Of a stretch of DNA of 9,500 nucleotides, positions 1 through 6,995 are shown in pieces. The notes below the pieces were generated by a model. That model had not been told where the DNA came from. It ran no database searches and saw only the letters and a list, made by a program, of their open reading frames with translations. Source of the DNA: CAZBZG01 sp964496245 (GTDB lineage: Bacteria; Planctomycetota; SZUA-567); contig CAZBZG010000190.1 in NCBI GenBank assembly GCA_964496245.1, positions 1 to 9,500 on the forward strand. The letters run 5' to 3'. Numbering within the stretch: the stretch's first letter is position 1; every line of letters begins with the position of its first letter. A program made the position numbers and the translations under genes.

Positions 1-456
1 GTCGTTGCCGAGAAGATGCAGCGCCAGGGTGAAGGGCCCGCAGATCAGGCCGTAGAGGGCGACCTCGTCGCCGATCTCCTGCTTGAGCGTGTCGAGCGTC
101 TCGAGCACCACCGGGAACCGCCCCGCCTCCACGTCGAAGTTGGGAAGGTCCGAGATCTGCTGGCCCTCTTCGAGAGGATGGGACCGCACCGCGGGCGGCC
201 CCTCGTCCGACCACTGCAGCTCGCAGCCCAGGATTTCGGCCTCGAGCTGCAGGTCGAAGCAGACCGGCAGACCGTCGGCGCGGTACAGCTCGTGCGCCTT
301 GCGCAGTCCCGCGGTCATGGCCTCGCTCGAGCGCAGGTAGTCCTGGGCCTTGGCGCCGATGAGGTGCGCCCCGTGCACCCCCACAAAGGGCAGCCAGGCC
401 GGACGGGGCGTGGTTTCGTTGCGGATGGCTGCGAGCAGAATCTCCTTGCCGTTCAT
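1..456 (-). CDS. URO-D/MtaA-type methyltransferase, N-terminal part (runs off the left edge)
   Basis: The first 152 codons of a uroporphyrinogen-decarboxylase-superfamily protein. The reading frame opens MNGKEILLAAIRNE, then has a Pro-Arg-Pro loop, a hydrophobic FDLQLEAEILGCEL strand-loop (about residues 67-80), and ends at the edge in the family-like ICGPFTLALHLLG segment (about 138-150). In this superfamily, members of the MtaA/MtbA/CmuA branch move a methyl group between a corrinoid protein and a thiol. True HemE enzymes decarboxylate uroporphyrinogen III. The GPFTLA stretch and the corrinoid-type neighbours favour the methyltransferase branch, but the zinc ligands that would settle it (His-x-Cys and a later Cys) lie beyond position 1. 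The start is well supported by a GAGGAG site 5 nt upstream. The gene follows the homocysteine methyltransferase gene on the same strand after 128 bp without an obvious terminator, so the two are probably co-transcribed. Substrate unknown. Confidence 0.85.
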   Translation of the reverse strand, partial: MNGKEILLAAIRNETTPRPAWLPFVGVHGAHLIGAKAQDYLRSSEAMTAGLRKAHELYRADGLPVCFDLQLEAEILGCELQWSDEGPPAVRSHPLEEGQQISDLPNFDVEAGRFPVVLETLDTLKQEIGDEVALYGLICGPFTLALHLLGND

Positions 457-461
457 GACCG

Positions 462-467
462 CTCCTC
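462..467 (-). promoter_or_regulatory. Ribosome binding site of the partial URO-D gene
   Basis: GAGGAG on the minus strand, 5 nt before the ATG at 456-454. It fixes the start codon. Confidence 0.8.
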
Positions 468-584
468 GGGGTGGACGTTTTCTGCTGGCGCTTGCACAAT
501 CTCTGAAGGTTTCTCGGGAAAGCTGCGCGAGGGGACGGGCCGGGGGCGATGCCGGCGTTCCTCCCGGCCGCAGCCGGTGGCCCC

Positions 585-1472
585 TTAGTACAGCTTGTCG
601 ATGACGGCCTTCATGGCCGAGATGTGGGCGGGCGTGGTGCCGCAGCAACCGCCCACGATGCTCGCGCCTGCGGCGACGACGTCCTCGACCCGGGCGGCCA
701 TGTCCGCGGGGCTCTGGCGGAAGACGGTCTCGCCGCCGACGAGTTCCGGGAGGCCCGCATTCGCGTGGACCAGGAGAGGGTTGTCCGTGTGCTCGCGGAA
801 CGCGGCGACGATGGGCACCATCTGCTCGATGCCGTTGCCGCAGTTGGAGCCGAGCACGTCCGCTCCGGCCTCGCTGAGGACTGCGGCCGCGCGCGCGGGG
901 TCCACGCCCATCATGGTCTTGTAGCCCGCAGGCGAAGGATCGAAGGTCATGGTGGCCACGATGTCGAGCTCCGCACCCAGCCGGCGGGCCACGCGTACGG
1001 CGCAGGCGGCTTCCTCGACAGCCGTCATGGTCTCCACGCACACGATTTGGAGCCCCGCGTCGAGCATGGCCTGGATCTGCTCGGCAAAGACCTCCTCCAT
1101 CTCAGGGTTGGTCAGGTCGCCGTAGGGCTGGAGAAACGCGCCCGTCGGCCCGACCGAGCCGGCCACCACCACGTTCGCAGGCACGGCCTCCAGAGCGCAG
1201 CGGACCGCGGCAGCATTGAATTCCGCCACGCGGTCCCCGTAGCCCGCCTTTGCGAGCTTGATCCGCGACCCGCCAAAGGTATTGGTGAGCACCATGTCGC
1301 TGCCGGCCTCTGCGTAGGCACGACTCACGGATTTGACCTCCTCGGGATGCGAGAGGTTCCACTCCTCTGCACAGTCGCCCGCACCGAGCCCTTTGCTCTG
1401 GAGCATGGTGCCAAAGGCCCCGTCGGACACGAGCAGGCTCTTCTCCGCCAACCGATGCAGCAGGACTCCCAT
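585..1472 (-). CDS. Free-standing homocysteine S-methyltransferase domain protein (MetH N-terminal-like)
   Basis: A 295-residue protein made only of the homocysteine-binding TIM-barrel domain found at the N-terminus of cobalamin-dependent methionine synthase and in BHMT/MmuM. Visible motifs are DGAFGTML (17-24), TNTFGGSR (63-70), the GSNCGNG loop with Cys211, and the paired cysteines of GGCCGTTP, Cys276-Cys277. These three cysteines are the known zinc ligands that activate the homocysteine thiolate, so the site is intact. There is no pterin, B12-binding or reactivation domain, so a methyl donor protein must be separate. The chosen ATG follows GGGAGG by 7 nt; the frame is open 29 codons further upstream but without a comparable site. 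The partner downstream on the same strand is a URO-D-type methyltransferase, and a PocR-type regulator is divergent upstream. This fits a split, corrinoid-dependent methyl-transfer route to homocysteine. Alternatives are an S-methylmethionine- or betaine-type homocysteine methyltransferase. Domain assignment is firm; donor is inferred. Confidence 0.9.
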   Translation of the reverse strand: MGVLLHRLAEKSLLVSDGAFGTMLQSKGLGAGDCAEEWNLSHPEEVKSVSRAYAEAGSDMVLTNTFGGSRIKLAKAGYGDRVAEFNAAAVRCALEAVPANVVVAGSVGPTGAFLQPYGDLTNPEMEEVFAEQIQAMLDAGLQIVCVETMTAVEEAACAVRVARRLGAELDIVATMTFDPSPAGYKTMMGVDPARAAAVLSEAGADVLGSNCGNGIEQMVPIVAAFREHTDNPLLVHANAGLPELVGGETVFRQSPADMAARVEDVVAAGASIVGGCCGTTPAHISAMKAVIDKLY

Positions 1473-1479
1473 GAATCGT

Positions 1480-1485
1480 CCTCCC
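1480..1485 (-). promoter_or_regulatory. Ribosome binding site of the homocysteine methyltransferase gene
   Basis: GGGAGG on the minus strand, 7 nt before the ATG at 1472-1470. It decides against the longer frame starting near 1559. Confidence 0.75.
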
Positions 1486-1680
1486 TCTCTGGCACCGCGT
1501 CCGATAAACCCGCAGAAGCCCCCGTGCGCGACGCATTGCCGCCTGGATTTGGTACCCACAGGCGCAAGCAGGAGCTGCTCAGGATTGTGCTGCTGGTCGC
1601 GCCTTTGCTCGCTTTTACAACACGATCCAGCCTGATGGCCACTGTCTATTGCATCCTACCGCATGCGGGCGGATTTATCT

Positions 1681-1709
1681 GTGACAATCAGCATTCTTTT
1701 TGGTAATAT
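1681..1709 (+). promoter_or_regulatory. Sigma-70-type promoter with extended -10, for the PocR-type regulator gene
   Basis: GTGACA (1681-1686), a 17-bp spacer, then TAATAT (1704-1709) preceded by TGG, giving an extended -10 (TGn). Five of six -35 bases match the consensus, and the spacing is ideal. Transcription would start near 1716, leaving a leader of about 78 nt before the chosen start codon. Also in its favour is the local A+T-rich setting. Confidence 0.6.
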
Positions 1710-1744
1710 CGTGCACGAAACCCGCAAGCCATGGGCGTGCGGCA

Positions 1745-1769
1745 GCAGCCGGAAGCGGTTGCCGGCTGC
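1745..1769 (+). promoter_or_regulatory. Leader hairpin upstream of the PocR-type regulator
   Basis: A perfect 8-bp stem (GCAGCCGG 1745-1752 with CCGGCTGC 1762-1769) closes a 9-nt loop. It lies in the transcribed leader, 13 nt before the GGGAGG site at 1783-1788. It could tune translation or be chance pairing in GC-rich DNA. It also overlaps the weaker alternative start at 1731. Confidence 0.35.
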
Positions 1770-1793
1770 CTGTGCCATGGCCGGGAGGTTGCC

Positions 1794-2960
1794 ATGCCCA
1801 AGCGCAACTCCATCGGCCTCCAGTCAACGCAATTCGAGGCGATCTGCGCCGAGTATCGCGCGCGCTGGCCCGCACCATGCCTGCTGGCTGTTCGGGCCGA
1901 TGGCTCGGCCGTGTACACCGGTCGCGCGTGCAGCGCGTGCAATGCAGGCGACTGCCAGGCGGTCAACCTCCACGTGGTGCTGGAATGCCTGCGCTGGGGG
2001 GACTGTACCCTCTACGACCGACAGCCGGAACGCCTACGCTGGGGGGTACCGCTCATGAACAACGAGAAGCTCTTGGGCGGTATTGTGGCCTGCGTGGCCG
2101 AGAGCGCTGCTCTTCCGGATGACGACGAAGCGCCCCGCCTCGATCTGCAGCAAGCCACGACCGATCTGCGGCTTCTGGTGGAACGAGGCAACTTGACGAA
2201 CGCCGCCCTGCTCGCGATGCGACGCCAGGAGTACGAGCAGGAGCGCCAGCGCGCCGAAGCCATCCACGAGACCAAAGCCGGTCACACCGGCGGAATCCTC
2301 GAGCTATACCTGCAAGAGGAGCCTGAGCTCCTGTCCGCCATCCGCCAGGGCAAACGGCAGGACGCCATCCGCATCCTGAACCGCATCCTCACCCTGGTGT
2401 ATCACCTGGGCCGCGGGAGGCTGGATCTGCTCAAGAGCTTCGTGCTCGAACTCGTGGGCGCCATGAGTCGGGCCGCGGTCGAGGCCGGCGGTCCGCCCCA
2501 GGAGGCCCTGGGTGCCAACTACAAGAGTCTGGCCGAGCTCGGCCGGCTCGAGTCGGAAGAAGCCCTTTCCCGCTGGCTCGTGGGCATGCTGAACCGCATC
2601 ATGGACACCATCCGCCGCACGTCCCGCCGGCCGCATGCGGCCACGGTCCGGGAGATCCTGGACATCATCGACACGCGCTATGCCGATCCCCTCGTGCGCG
2701 AAGATGTAGCGCAGAAGGTCCACATTTCCACGTCGCTCCTGAGTCACATCCTCAAGCAGACGACCGGGCGCGGCTTTTCCGAGCACGTCAACCGAGTGCG
2801 CATCGACCGGGCCACCGAACTCCTGCGCCGCACAGACATGAGTTTGCTGCAAATCGCTCTGGAGGTAGGCTTTAGCGATCAGAGCTACTTCACCAAGGTC
2901 TTCCGCCGGCACACCCAGACCACACCCCGCGCCTACCGCCTGGCCCATGAGGGGCCGTGA
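1794..2960 (+). CDS. AraC-family transcriptional regulator with PocR-type sensor domain
   Basis: A 388-residue cytoplasmic DNA-binding regulator. An N-terminal PocR-like sensor (about residues 10-115) carries a cysteine cluster, C46-x2-C49-x4-C54, and a GVPLMNNEKLLGGIVA strand typical of ligand-binding PocR/GAF-like folds. A helical middle region (about 157-265) with ILNRILTLVYHLGRG and LVGAMSRAAVEAGG matches the linker of the known PocR-AraC proteins. The C-terminal AraC domain (about 284-388) has two helix-turn-helix units; the second includes MSLLQIALEVGFSDQSYFTKVFRR. The ATG at 1794 was chosen because GGGAGG lies 5 nt upstream; an ATG at 1731 in the same frame lacks such a site. PocR-type proteins sense small molecules (PocR itself controls propanediol and cobalamin genes). 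Its position, divergent from two methyl-transfer genes, suggests that it activates them in response to their substrate. The ligand is unknown. Domain call is firm; target is inferred. Confidence 0.9.
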   Translation: MPKRNSIGLQSTQFEAICAEYRARWPAPCLLAVRADGSAVYTGRACSACNAGDCQAVNLHVVLECLRWGDCTLYDRQPERLRWGVPLMNNEKLLGGIVACVAESAALPDDDEAPRLDLQQATTDLRLLVERGNLTNAALLAMRRQEYEQERQRAEAIHETKAGHTGGILELYLQEEPELLSAIRQGKRQDAIRILNRILTLVYHLGRGRLDLLKSFVLELVGAMSRAAVEAGGPPQEALGANYKSLAELGRLESEEALSRWLVGMLNRIMDTIRRTSRRPHAATVREILDIIDTRYADPLVREDVAQKVHISTSLLSHILKQTTGRGFSEHVNRVRIDRATELLRRTDMSLLQIALEVGFSDQSYFTKVFRRHTQTTPRAYRLAHEGP

Positions 2961-3264
2961 GATCCGAACGCAGGGCGAGCCAGCGGCAGCCATCCGCCCC
3001 CACCGTGCAACGCAACCCCATGCTCATCAAACGGTTCCGAGATCCGTCCCTGGCCGTTCGGCTGCCCCTTCGGTCTCTGCCTGCCGCTCTCCCCGGCCCG
3101 GGGCCCACCTGTCGCAGCGCCGCTTGGCTGTCTGAACTCCGATCACAAAACGCTTGACATGGCCGGGTGCATTTGTACGGTTTGCACGCGTTCCACATAT
3201 GTAATGTAGAAGATCAGGCGCTACGGCCTTGTGTTGGACCTTCAACCTCTCAGGTAGACGCCCC
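2961..3264. other. Intergenic region upstream of topA (304 bp)
   Basis: The first two thirds are GC-rich and show no gene I can support. They contain an inverted repeat CCCCGG-C-CCGGGG at 3091-3103 without a T-run, so it is at best a weak terminator for the upstream regulator gene. The last third is richer in A+T and contains the candidate topA promoter (3154-3181) and a small ACATATGT palindrome (3195-3202). No tRNA or other RNA gene was recognised. Confidence 0.5.
3154..3181 (+). promoter_or_regulatory. Candidate sigma-70-type promoter of topA
   Basis: A perfect TTGACA (3154-3159), a 16-bp spacer and TACGGT (3176-3181), which keeps the three most conserved -10 positions only. The -35 box is convincing, the -10 box is weak. 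It predicts a start near 3188 and a leader of about 77 nt. Confidence 0.4.
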
Positions 3265-5901
3265 GTGGCCAAGAAAGCGACAGGCAAAAAGTCCGGCAAG
3301 CAGGCGAGCACGAAAGGCGGGAAGAAAGCCTCGAAGAAAAAGGCCCAGAAGACCTCGGCCAAGCAAACCAAAAAGAAAGCCAAGAAGAAGACCAAGAAGA
3401 AGTCCGGCACCTCCGGCCGAGGCGCCAAGAACCTGCTCGTCGTGGAAAGCCCGGCCAAGGCCAAGACCATCAAGAAGTTCCTCGGCCGGGGCTTCTCGGT
3501 CAAGGCTTCCATGGGCCACGTGCGGGACATCCCGAAGAAGGGGCGGGGCAAGCAGGCGCTCGGCCTCGATTTGGAGCACGGCTACACGCCGACCTACGAG
3601 CCCATCCAGGGCCGGGAGGGCGTGCTGCGCGAACTCGGCAATGCAGCCGAAAAGGCCGAGCACGTCTACCTCGCGCCTGACCCGGACCGCGAGGGTGAGG
3701 CCATCGCCTGGCACATCAAGGAAGCGCTGCACCTGCCCAAGAAGAAGACGTACCGCGTGACCTTCAACGCCATCACCCGGAGCGCGGTGCGCGAGGCCAT
3801 CGAGCAGCCCACGGACATCAACATGGACCTGGTCCACGCCCAGCAGGGCCGTCGCGTACTCGACCGGCTCGTGGGCTTCAGCCTGTCGCCCTTCCTCTGG
3901 AAGAAGGTCGCCAAGGGCCTGTCCGCGGGGCGCGTGCAGTCCGTGGCCGTGCGCATGGTGGTCGAGCGAGAGAAGGAGATCCGGGCGTTCACGCCGGAGG
4001 AATTCTGGCGCATCACAGCCCTGCTCTCCCTTCAAGACGCGGCCGACGACAAGGCCGGCCGGCTCCACGCGTCCCTGACCGAGTGGCAGGGCGGCAAGTT
4101 CGCGCTCGGCGAGAAGGCCGCGTCCTCGGAAACCGAGGCCAAGGCAATTGCCGAAACGCTCGAGAAAGCCGACTACACGATCACCGACATCACAGAGCGG
4201 GAGGTCAAGGGCAGACCGAGCCCACCCTTCATCACCTCGAGCCTTCAACAGGCGGCAAGCTCCATGCTCTACTTCGGCACGCGCAAGACCATGCGCGTGG
4301 CCCAGCAGCTCTACGAAGGCGTGGAGCTGGAGGACGGGCCCACGGGCCTCATCACCTACATGCGCACCGACTCCACGCGGATCGCACCCGAAGCGCTGGA
4401 CGAAGCCCGGACCTATATCGGAGAACACTTCGCGCCCGAGTACCTGCCGGACAAGGCCCAGGTCTACCGGTCGAAGAAAGGCGCGCAGGACGCGCACGAA
4501 GCCATCCGGCCCACGTCCCCGGCGCTCGCGCCGGAGAAGATCAAGGACCGCCTGACCGCCGATCAGTTCAAGGTCTACGACCTGATCTGGCGGCGGTTCC
4601 TGGCGAGTCAGATGATGCCGGCCATCTACAAGACGACCACCGCCTCGATCGCGGCCGGCGACGGGCGGTTCGAGGCCAAGGGCCGGCAGGTGCTGTTCGA
4701 CGGGCACACCGTGCTCGGCTTGGGCCAGGCCAAGAAGAACAAGAAAAAGAAGAAGGACAAGGACAAGGACGACGGCACGGACGAGGAACCCGAGGAGGAC
4801 CAGATCCTCCCGCCGCTGGAACAGGGCGACGCGCTCGCGCTCCACGAACTCACGCCCACGCAGCACTTCACCAAGCCGCCGCCGCGGTACAGCGAGGCGA
4901 GCCTGGTACGCGCGCTGGAGAAGGAAGGCATCGGTCGCCCCTCCACGTACGCCCCCATCGTGCAGACCATCCAGGACCGCGGCTACGTGCGGCTCGAACG
5001 GCGGCGCTTCCACGCGACCGAACTCGGTATCGCGGTCACCGAGATGCTGCAGGAGCACTTCCCCGTCATCATGGACCTGCAGTTCACCGCCGGCATGGAG
5101 GAGGACCTCGACCGGGTGGAGGAGGGCGAGCGCAACTGGCAGGAACTCGTGGACCAGTTCTACAAGCCGTTTGCCGAACGTCTGGCGACAGCCACCGAAG
5201 GGGCCGAGCCGCTCAAGGGCAAGCCCGCGCCCAACGGCGAGAAGTGCCCCGAGTGCGGGGCGGACATGGTCATGCGCTACTCGCAGCGCGGCGCCTTCCT
5301 CGGCTGCAGCCAGTATCCGGACTGCCGCGGCACGCTCCCCCTGCCGGGCGAGGAGGCGGAGGTGGACGCAGACGGAGAAGCCGAAGCCATGACCTGTCCG
5401 CTCTGCGGGGGACGCATGGCCCAGAAACGATCCCGCTATGGCGTGTTTCTCGCCTGCTCCAACTACCCGGAGTGCAAGCACACCCATCCGCTCGACCGGA
5501 ACGGAAAGCCGATCAAGCTCCCCGACGTGGACGTGCCCTGCGAGAAGTGCGGCAAGACCATGGTGGTCAAGATGAGCCGGCGCGGACCGTTTCTCGCCTG
5601 CCCCGGCTATCCGGAATGCAAGAACACCAAACCCATCGACAAGGACGGCAACGTGATCGTGCTGCCGGACATCAAGGGCGAGGTCTGCGAGAAGTGCGGC
5701 TCCGAGATGGTCGTGCGCATGAGCCGGCGCGGACCCTTTCTGGCCTGCAGCGGCTACCCCAAGTGCCGGAACACGCGCCCCATCCCCAAGGACAAGCAGA
5801 CGTCCAAGTCCTCGGACGCGTCCGACACGTCCAGCGCGTCCGAAACGTCAGAAGCATCAGAAACGTCCGGCACGCCTACCGACGACGCATCCGCCGAGTG
5901 A
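3265..5901 (+). CDS. topA: DNA topoisomerase I (type IA)
   Basis: An 878-residue type IA topoisomerase that relaxes negatively supercoiled DNA through a transient 5'-phosphotyrosine break. After a very basic, Lys-rich tail (residues 2-52), the Toprim domain starts at LLVVESPAKAKTI, with Glu61. The metal-binding DPDREGE motif is at D139, D141 and E143. The active-site tyrosine is Tyr365 in TYMRTDS. GRVQSVAVRM and EKEGIGRPSTYAPI are further family signatures. A Lys/Asp/Glu linker (about 490-512) interrupts the core. Four Cys4 zinc fingers follow at 661-687, 711-737, 759-785 and 808-834, all with CxxC...C-x5-C spacing. The protein ends in a Ser/Asp/Glu/Thr repeat tail (850-870). GTG at 3265 was chosen because VAKKATGKK reads like the start of a basic tail. 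A TTG at 3229 is in frame but adds 12 untypical residues. The ribosome site is weak (CAGGTAGA, about 10 nt away), so the exact start is less sure than the product. Confidence 0.97.
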   Translation: MAKKATGKKSGKQASTKGGKKASKKKAQKTSAKQTKKKAKKKTKKKSGTSGRGAKNLLVVESPAKAKTIKKFLGRGFSVKASMGHVRDIPKKGRGKQALGLDLEHGYTPTYEPIQGREGVLRELGNAAEKAEHVYLAPDPDREGEAIAWHIKEALHLPKKKTYRVTFNAITRSAVREAIEQPTDINMDLVHAQQGRRVLDRLVGFSLSPFLWKKVAKGLSAGRVQSVAVRMVVEREKEIRAFTPEEFWRITALLSLQDAADDKAGRLHASLTEWQGGKFALGEKAASSETEAKAIAETLEKADYTITDITEREVKGRPSPPFITSSLQQAASSMLYFGTRKTMRVAQQLYEGVELEDGPTGLITYMRTDSTRIAPEALDEARTYIGEHFAPEYLPDKAQVYRSKKGAQDAHEAIRPTSPALAPEKIKDRLTADQFKVYDLIWRRFLASQMMPAIYKTTTASIAAGDGRFEAKGRQVLFDGHTVLGLGQAKKNKKKKKDKDKDDGTDEEPEEDQILPPLEQGDALALHELTPTQHFTKPPPRYSEASLVRALEKEGIGRPSTYAPIVQTIQDRGYVRLERRRFHATELGIAVTEMLQEHFPVIMDLQFTAGMEEDLDRVEEGERNWQELVDQFYKPFAERLATATEGAEPLKGKPAPNGEKCPECGADMVMRYSQRGAFLGCSQYPDCRGTLPLPGEEAEVDADGEAEAMTCPLCGGRMAQKRSRYGVFLACSNYPECKHTHPLDRNGKPIKLPDVDVPCEKCGKTMVVKMSRRGPFLACPGYPECKNTKPIDKDGNVIVLPDIKGEVCEKCGSEMVVRMSRRGPFLACSGYPKCRNTRPIPKDKQTSKSSDASDTSSASETSEASETSGTPTDDASAE
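5812..5874 (+). repeat. 9-bp-period tandem repeat encoding Ser-(Asp/Glu)-(Ala/Thr) triplets at the topA 3' end
   Basis: Seven consecutive degenerate 9-bp units encode SDA, SDT, SSA, SET, SEA, SET and SGT (residues 850-870). The DNA units resemble TCNGANRCN and vary mostly at third positions. It gives an acidic, flexible C-terminal tail that contrasts with the basic N-terminal tail. Such short in-frame repeats can change copy number by slippage. Confidence 0.75.
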
Positions 5902-6117
5902 GGCGGTTGCCGCCAGGCAGCCGCATGCCATGAGCGCGACGAAGAAAGCCCTCCTCGGTTGCGGGATCGCCGCCCGGGCTGCACCGGCAACCGACTCATC
6001 CACACCCCCAAGCTGGACCGCTCGGCTGCGCGGGGCGCACCCCGGCGAGGGCAGAGGTACGACACGCGCGTTCCGGCCCCGCCCCGTCGCGATGCGCGCC
6101 TCGACCGGATCGCCCGC
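5902..6117. other. Intergenic region between the convergent topA and araC-type genes
   Basis: Two convergent genes end here. A small perfect hairpin, GGCGG-TTG-CCGCC, starts at 5902 directly after the topA stop codon but has no T-run, so a terminator role is only possible. An open frame starting at 5930 (MSATKKALLGCGIAA) has no ribosome site and runs into the regulator gene on the other strand; I do not regard it as a gene. Nothing else recognised. Confidence 0.45.
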
Positions 6118-6963
6118 TCACATGGATCCCTGCCGCGCGCGCCACTGCGTAGGGCTCTCGCCGGTGACATCCTTGAACTGACGGCTGAAGTAGTAGATGT
6201 CGCAATAGCCCAAACGATCGGCTACGTCCGAGACGCTCAGCGGGAGTTCCGCGAGCAGCGCCTTGGCCGTCTGGATGCGGCTTTCCTTGATGTGACTCTG
6301 CAGACTGCGACCGAAGGTCTTCTTGAACTGCGCGCTCAGGTAGACCGGATTGAGCCGGCAGTGGTCGGCGAGTTCGGCGAGAGAAAAGAAGCGGTCCTGG
6401 TTCGCCTCGAGGAACGCGAGACAACGTTCGCGCTGCTCCGGGCGGAGCCCCTGCCGCGCAATGTCCATCGGCCGGGCCTGTTCAAGGATCTGCCCCAGGA
6501 GATCCACCAACGTGGCGCGCAGATGCAAGTCGTGTGCTTCCTTGCCGGCAGCCGGACGCCTGTGCTGACCGACCAGCCTTTCGAAGCAGCCCAGGAGATG
6601 GCTCGATGCAGGACCGCTCAGAAACGGTTCCCGCAGGCGCCATCCGTGCCGGCCCAAGCGGAAGCGGAGGAACCGGACATCCGCTTCCGCGCAGTCGTCA
6701 GGCAGATGAAACGTGCCGGGCAGACCACCGTGGATCCACATGGCCCGCGGCGCTTCCAGCATCCGCGTTTCCTCCGGCAGGCGGGCACGGATCCGCCCGC
6801 GCCGAAGCCCCCAGAGCATGTGATCCTCGAGCTTCCGGCGGGTGAAGCTCCGCCCGCCCCGCCAGCCCTGGGGCAACCGCGTCTGACCGGCGGTCGCCAT
6901 GACAAAAGGCTGCCGGCCCTCCAGGATGGCACGGAAAAGCTGAGCACTGGATCCGGTGTGCAC
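6118..6963 (-). CDS. AraC-family transcriptional regulator
   Basis: A 281-residue DNA-binding regulator. The N-terminal half (about residues 20-130) looks like the cupin-type ligand-binding domain of AraC proteins: a string of short beta strands with RMLEAPRAMWIHGGLPGTFH in the middle. The C-terminal 100 residues are a clear AraC double helix-turn-helix: FSLAELADHCRLNPVYLSAQFKKTFG, then LSVSDVADRLGYCDIYYFSRQFKDVTGESPTQWR. The GTG at 6963-6961 was chosen because a perfect AGGAGG stands 4 nt upstream. The frame is open to an ATG ten codons earlier, but that would place the start next to the -10 box. It is transcribed away from a URO-D-like gene (7098) across about 134 bp, the usual arrangement for a regulator and its target. 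The ligand cannot be read from sequence. Family assignment is firm; target is inferred. Confidence 0.92.
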   Translation of the reverse strand: MHTGSSAQLFRAILEGRQPFVMATAGQTRLPQGWRGGRSFTRRKLEDHMLWGLRRGRIRARLPEETRMLEAPRAMWIHGGLPGTFHLPDDCAEADVRFLRFRLGRHGWRLREPFLSGPASSHLLGCFERLVGQHRRPAAGKEAHDLHLRATLVDLLGQILEQARPMDIARQGLRPEQRERCLAFLEANQDRFFSLAELADHCRLNPVYLSAQFKKTFGRSLQSHIKESRIQTAKALLAELPLSVSDVADRLGYCDIYYFSRQFKDVTGESPTQWRARQGSM

Positions 6964-6967
6964 GGGG

Positions 6968-6973
6968 CCTCCT
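6968..6973 (-). promoter_or_regulatory. Ribosome binding site of the AraC-family gene
   Basis: AGGAGG on the minus strand, 4 nt before the GTG at 6963-6961. It is the strongest site in the window and decides the GTG start. Confidence 0.8.
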
Positions 6974-6995
6974 AAACCTATCGAATCACACAAAA

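Larger units (their letters stand above)
1473..1793. other. Divergent intergenic control region (321 bp)
   Basis: This stretch separates the minus-strand methyltransferase gene from the plus-strand PocR-type regulator. About 1610-1715 is visibly richer in A+T than the flanking genes. It holds a good plus-strand promoter (1681-1709), a perfect 10-bp palindrome CCGCATGCGG at 1659-1668 just upstream of that promoter, and a leader hairpin at 1745-1769. I found no convincing sigma-70-type promoter on the minus strand, so the methyltransferase genes may need an activator, as expected if the adjacent AraC-type protein switches them on. No open frame here looks coding. Confidence 0.6.

Noticed and set aside
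549..1706. Long plus-strand open frame of 385 codons
   Set aside because: It is the antisense shadow of the homocysteine methyltransferase gene, which has recognisable motifs; the plus-strand product is rich in His/Arg/Gly with no domain and no ribosome site.
3250..5487. Minus-strand open frame of 745 codons opposite topA
   Set aside because: It is open only because of strong third-position GC bias in topA; the product has no recognisable domain, and topA motifs on the plus strand are unambiguous.
4083..5933. Second long plus-strand frame inside topA (616 codons)
   Set aside because: Arg/Gly/His-rich frame-shifted reading of topA with no independent start signal.
5930..6181. Small plus-strand frame starting MSATKKALLGCGIAA
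   Set aside because: The beginning looks protein-like, but there is no ribosome site, the rest turns low-complexity, and it overlaps the 3' end of the AraC-type gene on the other strand. A relic of a gene start cannot be excluded.
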